Source of the DNA: Planctomycetota bacterium
Lineage (GTDB): Bacteria > Planctomycetota > UBA8742 > JACQVU01
DNA: 16,118 bases
Assembly: GCA_016209585.1 (NCBI GenBank)
Contig: JACQVU010000130.1
Location: 1 to 16,118, forward strand
Reading direction: 5' to 3'
The notes under the pieces were generated by a model. It searched no databases, was not told the DNA's origin, and worked only from the letters and a program-made list of their open reading frames with translations. A program made the position numbers and the translations under genes. Of this stretch, positions 13,370 to 16,118 are shown one piece after another (position 1 is the first letter of the stretch; each line of letters opens with the position of its first letter).

Positions 13370-16009
13370 TCACTCCTCCCGGCGGCCGGGGACGCGGTAT
13401 TCGAGCCGCAGCGGGCCGGCTTCGGCTGAGGCGCGAACGTAGATGGAGATGTCCCACCGCGCCGTGAAGGGGGTGGAGAGGCTCTCCCGCCCGGCCTCGC
13501 AGGTCGCGCCGCGCACCGTGAGCGTCAGACGGTCGGACCCCGCCGGCCGCGGCAACTTCAGCGTCAGTGGCAGCGGATTCTCCACCCGGGTCGCGACGAC
13601 GCGGGCGACGCCGCCGGCCGCCAGCCGGGGATCATGCACCTGGACCTCGGCGAACAGCGGCGCGGCGGGCGAGAGCCGGCGCTCCTGGGGCAGGACGATG
13701 GCGATTTCGAAGCGCAACTCCTCTTCGCCCAGCGTCGCGAACCGCGCCTCCCGGGGCGGACTTTCCACCGCCCCCGGCGGCGGCGGCTGGGAGGAGAAGT
13801 CGAACTCCAGCCCGCGCCAGAAAAGAGTGTCGAGTTTCACCACCTTGATCGCGTGGTTGCCGGTGTCGGCGACGTGGAGGAGGCCGTCGCGCCAGGAAAG
13901 CCCCTCCGGCTCGCTCAGGAACGGGGCCTGGTCGCCGCCTTGGAGGATCGTGCGGGTCTCGCCGGTGCGGGGGTTGACGCGCTTGATTTTGCTGTTGAAA
14001 GTGTCGGCCACCAGCAGCGTGCCGTCGGCGTAGTCGTAATCCAGGCCGCAGGGGAACTGCAGCGCGACGCGGCTGGCGTCGCCGTCGCGGTCGCCGAAGA
14101 AGAAGAGACCGCCGCCGAAGAGGGAATCGACGACGCCGCGTTCAATCTCCACGCGGCGGACGGCCGAGGCGTCGGAGTCGGCGGTAAAGAGGGTGCCGCC
14201 GCGGGCGCAGAGTCCACGAGGGGAGGCGAAGGAGGCCGCGGCGGCCTCGTCGTCCACCTGGGCGAGGTCGCCGGCGCCGGCCAGGGGCGCGGCCACGCGG
14301 GACTCCTCCGCCGGATCGAAGCGCCAGACCTGGTTCAACCCGGCCATGGCGACGTAGACGTGCTTTCCGGCGCGCGCCAGGTCCCACGGAGCGTTGATGG
14401 GCTGGTTGCTTCCGGCGCGGCCGCCGCGCAGGTCGGAGCCGGGTTCGCCCGTGCCCAGCACCGTCGCCACCACCCGCCGCCGCAGGTTCACTTCCCGGAT
14501 CAGGTGGTTGGCGGTGTCGGCGACGAAGAGCCGCTCGCCGAAAAGCGCCAGGCCGCGCGGCTCGCGGAACGCGGCGTCGCGGTAGCCGCCGTCCACCCAG
14601 CCGCGGCGGCCGGAGCCGATGATGTCAACCACCTTCGCCGTCCGGCCGGAGGGCCGGGCCACGATGACGCGGTGATGGAAGGTGTCGGCGACGTAGATGA
14701 GATCGGAATTGGGATCGGCGAGGACTTTCGACGGGAAGGCCAGTTCGTCCCAGCGGCGGACGATCGTCTCTGGCCGCTCCGGCAGCGGGGCGGGGGCGGG
14801 GGCGTCGGCGGGGCGCAGGGCGTCCAGCGCGCGGTCGATGATCTCCAGCGGGCGCCGCCCCTCGATCACGCGGGGCTGGCGGTCTTTCCCCGCGCCCAGC
14901 AGCACCAGCGCCGGCGTTGACTTGATGCCATAGGCCTTGCGCACCTCGTGATGCGGATCGTAGAGCACCGGGAAGACCGCTTCCGCGCGAAGCACGGCGC
15001 GACGGGCGTGGTCGGCGTCTTGCTCGTGCGGGAACTTGTGGCAGTAAACGCCGATCACCGTCACGCCCCGCGCGCGGTGCTTCTCATGCAGCGCGCGCAG
15101 GTCGGCCAAAAGCGCCTGGCTGGCCAGGTTGCCCGGCGTGAAGAAACCGAGCGCCACCGCCCGCCCGCCCAGGTCTCCAGCCAGCGTCAGCCGCGCGGGC
15201 ACGTTGAACCAGACGCCGCCCACCGGAGCGAGATCGAGCGCCCCGCCGGGGGCGTCGGCCGGAACTTCCCGCCGGCCGGGCGCTTCCACCGGCCCGGAGA
15301 GCGTCACCGCCCCCAGCCCTGGCGTGGGGGCGACGCTTGGCGGGGGCGCGACGCCCAGCGCCACCGGGGCGCCCGGCTGGCCGCCCGCGCTGGCTGGGAC
15401 GGGCGTGGGTTTCACGCCTTCCGAAACCGCGGCTTGCGGCGGAGCCGGCGGGGTCCAGCCGTTGCCGTCGTCAGAAGCAGAAGGCGTCTGGGAGCCGTTC
15501 AGCGACGGCGGAGACGCTTCGCCCGGGGTTCCCGCCGCGCCCGTGTTCACCGCCGGCACGCCCGGACCGGTTTTCACCAGCGCGCGGACGGCCTTGGCCG
15601 CTTCTTCGTCGGCGCCGGGGCGGAAGAAGTCGGGTTGGGCCGGCGCCTCGCGTGGAGCCAAATCCCCGCGCCAGCCGGAGGGCGCGGGCAGCGCCGGCCG
15701 CTCCCGTTCCACCGGCGGTCGCGGGCCTTCGCCGACGGCGCGTGTCGCCCGCTCCGGGCGATTGTCGGCCGGCGCCCCCGGCGAGGCGGTCAAGCGAACC
15801 GGCGTGACCGGCTCGCGCTCCCTCACGGCGGCCGTGCCGGATTCGCGCCCGGATTGACGCCGCCGGCCGCCGGCGCCCAGCGAGCCGGGATCGCACCCCG
15901 ACGCGACGACCAGCGCGATCGCCAGCGCCAGCACGCCAGCGACCGCGACCGCGCTCGCTCCGGCGGTGGCCGGGCGCGCGTCTCCGCTCTGGTGACTGCC
16001 GGCAACCAT
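13370..16009 (-). CDS. NHLRC2-like lipoprotein: Pro-rich linker, thioredoxin-fold domain lacking CxxC, NHL beta-propeller
   Basis: 879 residues; the ATG has an excellent Shine-Dalgarno (GGAAGGAG, about 5 nt away). A hydrophobic stretch (20-38) ends in ASGC (Cys39), a possible lipobox with Ala at -3, so lipid-anchored or single-pass. A long Pro/Ala/Gly-rich, disordered-looking linker runs to about 260. Residues about 265-400 form a thioredoxin-like domain matching NHLRC2 proteins (GVTVIGVYCHKFPHEQD at 315-331, then AVLRAEAVFPVLYD and STPALVLLG). The active-site loop reads FFTPGNLASQ (289-298) where NHLRC2 has a CC-x2-C motif, so the redox cysteines are missing. Residues about 422-725 are NHL repeats of a six-bladed propeller (IYVADTFHHRV 438-448, LFVADTANHLI 494-504, LLVADTFNSKI 665-675, LHVADTGNHAI 711-721). 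A beta-rich tail (755-879) ends the protein. First gene of the unit; role probably binding or scaffolding in the envelope (inference). Confidence 0.85.
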   Translation of the reverse strand: MVAGSHQSGDARPATAGASAVAVAGVLALAIALVVASGCDPGSLGAGGRRRQSGRESGTAAVREREPVTPVRLTASPGAPADNRPERATRAVGEGPRPPVERERPALPAPSGWRGDLAPREAPAQPDFFRPGADEEAAKAVRALVKTGPGVPAVNTGAAGTPGEASPPSLNGSQTPSASDDGNGWTPPAPPQAAVSEGVKPTPVPASAGGQPGAPVALGVAPPPSVAPTPGLGAVTLSGPVEAPGRREVPADAPGGALDLAPVGGVWFNVPARLTLAGDLGGRAVALGFFTPGNLASQALLADLRALHEKHRARGVTVIGVYCHKFPHEQDADHARRAVLRAEAVFPVLYDPHHEVRKAYGIKSTPALVLLGAGKDRQPRVIEGRRPLEIIDRALDALRPADAPAPAPLPERPETIVRRWDELAFPSKVLADPNSDLIYVADTFHHRVIVARPSGRTAKVVDIIGSGRRGWVDGGYRDAAFREPRGLALFGERLFVADTANHLIREVNLRRRVVATVLGTGEPGSDLRGGRAGSNQPINAPWDLARAGKHVYVAMAGLNQVWRFDPAEESRVAAPLAGAGDLAQVDDEAAAASFASPRGLCARGGTLFTADSDASAVRRVEIERGVVDSLFGGGLFFFGDRDGDASRVALQFPCGLDYDYADGTLLVADTFNSKIKRVNPRTGETRTILQGGDQAPFLSEPEGLSWRDGLLHVADTGNHAIKVVKLDTLFWRGLEFDFSSQPPPPGAVESPPREARFATLGEEELRFEIAIVLPQERRLSPAAPLFAEVQVHDPRLAAGGVARVVATRVENPLPLTLKLPRPAGSDRLTLTVRGATCEAGRESLSTPFTARWDISIYVRASAEAGPLRLEYRVPGRREE

Positions 16010-16056
16010 AGAACTCCTTCCCGGTCCATCCCGACTCCAAGCGGAGCCGGAGGTGG

Positions 16057-16065
16057 ATTCTATCA
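16057..16065 (-). promoter_or_regulatory. Candidate extended -10 promoter for the NHL-mogA-secretin-like unit
   Basis: On the minus strand this reads TGATAGAAT, i.e. TGn followed by a five-of-six match to TATAAT. It lies about 48 bp before the ATG at 16009, which would give a leader of roughly 40 nt including the strong Shine-Dalgarno. No good -35 hexamer is found 16-18 bp upstream, as is usual for extended -10 promoters. Assigned by eye only. Confidence 0.35.
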
Positions 16066-16096
16066 GAGCATGATACGGTCCGCCGCGCGATGGGTT

Positions 16097-16118
16097 CCCC
16101 CGGCCCCCAGCCCCCAGC
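16097..16118. repeat. C-rich simple repeat at the window edge
   Basis: Two copies of a heptamer cccccag preceded by a related ccccgg run, cut by the window end. It lies upstream of the candidate promoter of the NHL gene. The rest of the 109-bp upstream stretch (16010-16118) holds only the Shine-Dalgarno, the extended -10 and no recognised operator. Confidence 0.4.

Overview
The window is very GC-rich (my estimate is around 70% G+C) and almost entirely coding, with one gene on the plus strand at the left edge and ten on the minus strand. The lineage cannot be fixed from sequence alone. Several traits would fit a planctomycete or a neighbouring phylum: a secretin-like tandem pair with planctomycete-type motifs, an NHLRC2-like lipoprotein, a TPR/GT-C membrane protein, and dispersed short repeats of the 'cggagcgtgagcgacggg' type. 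This is an inference from memory of such genomes, not a database result.

Layout, left to right. Positions 2-844 (+) hold the C-terminal three quarters of tgt (tRNA-guanine transglycosylase), cut by the window edge. It meets the minus-strand genes tail to tail with a 10-bp overlap. Minus-strand unit 3 (835-8274, read right to left) is a HEAT/PDZ/S41 lipoprotein protease, a YafJ-like class II glutamine amidotransferase, a degenerate HD-GYP protein, and a multi-spanning GT-C-like protein with a TPR tail. The last three are tightly packed (24-bp gap, ATGA overlap, 35-bp overlap). Unit 2 (8319-9078) is an MNT-HEPN toxin/antitoxin-type pair whose HEPN gene has lost its 3' end to repeat sequence. 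Unit 1 (9136-16009) is an NHLRC2-like lipoprotein, mogA, and two tandem paralogous exported proteins with secretin-like features, also tightly packed (7-bp gap, ATGA overlap, 16-bp gap).

Each of the three minus-strand units is preceded by a TGn-TAnnnT extended -10 element 30-75 bp ahead of its first start codon. This supports three transcription units. Units 1 and 3 are rich in envelope proteins (lipoproteins, an exported pair, a polytopic membrane protein). A shared pathway is not evident, and mogA (molybdenum cofactor synthesis) looks like a passenger.

The most notable observations are four. First, the secretin-like pair shows a two-level duplication: tandem gene copies, each made of two similar modules. 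Second, the HD-GYP domain has lost the His of its HD dyad and one His of its HHE motif. Third, the NHLRC2-like protein keeps the thioredoxin fold region but has no CxxC. Fourth, the HEPN gene is truncated exactly at a repeat. I saw no rRNA, tRNA, CRISPR array, transposase or phage gene. No stretch over 300 bp lacks a gene.
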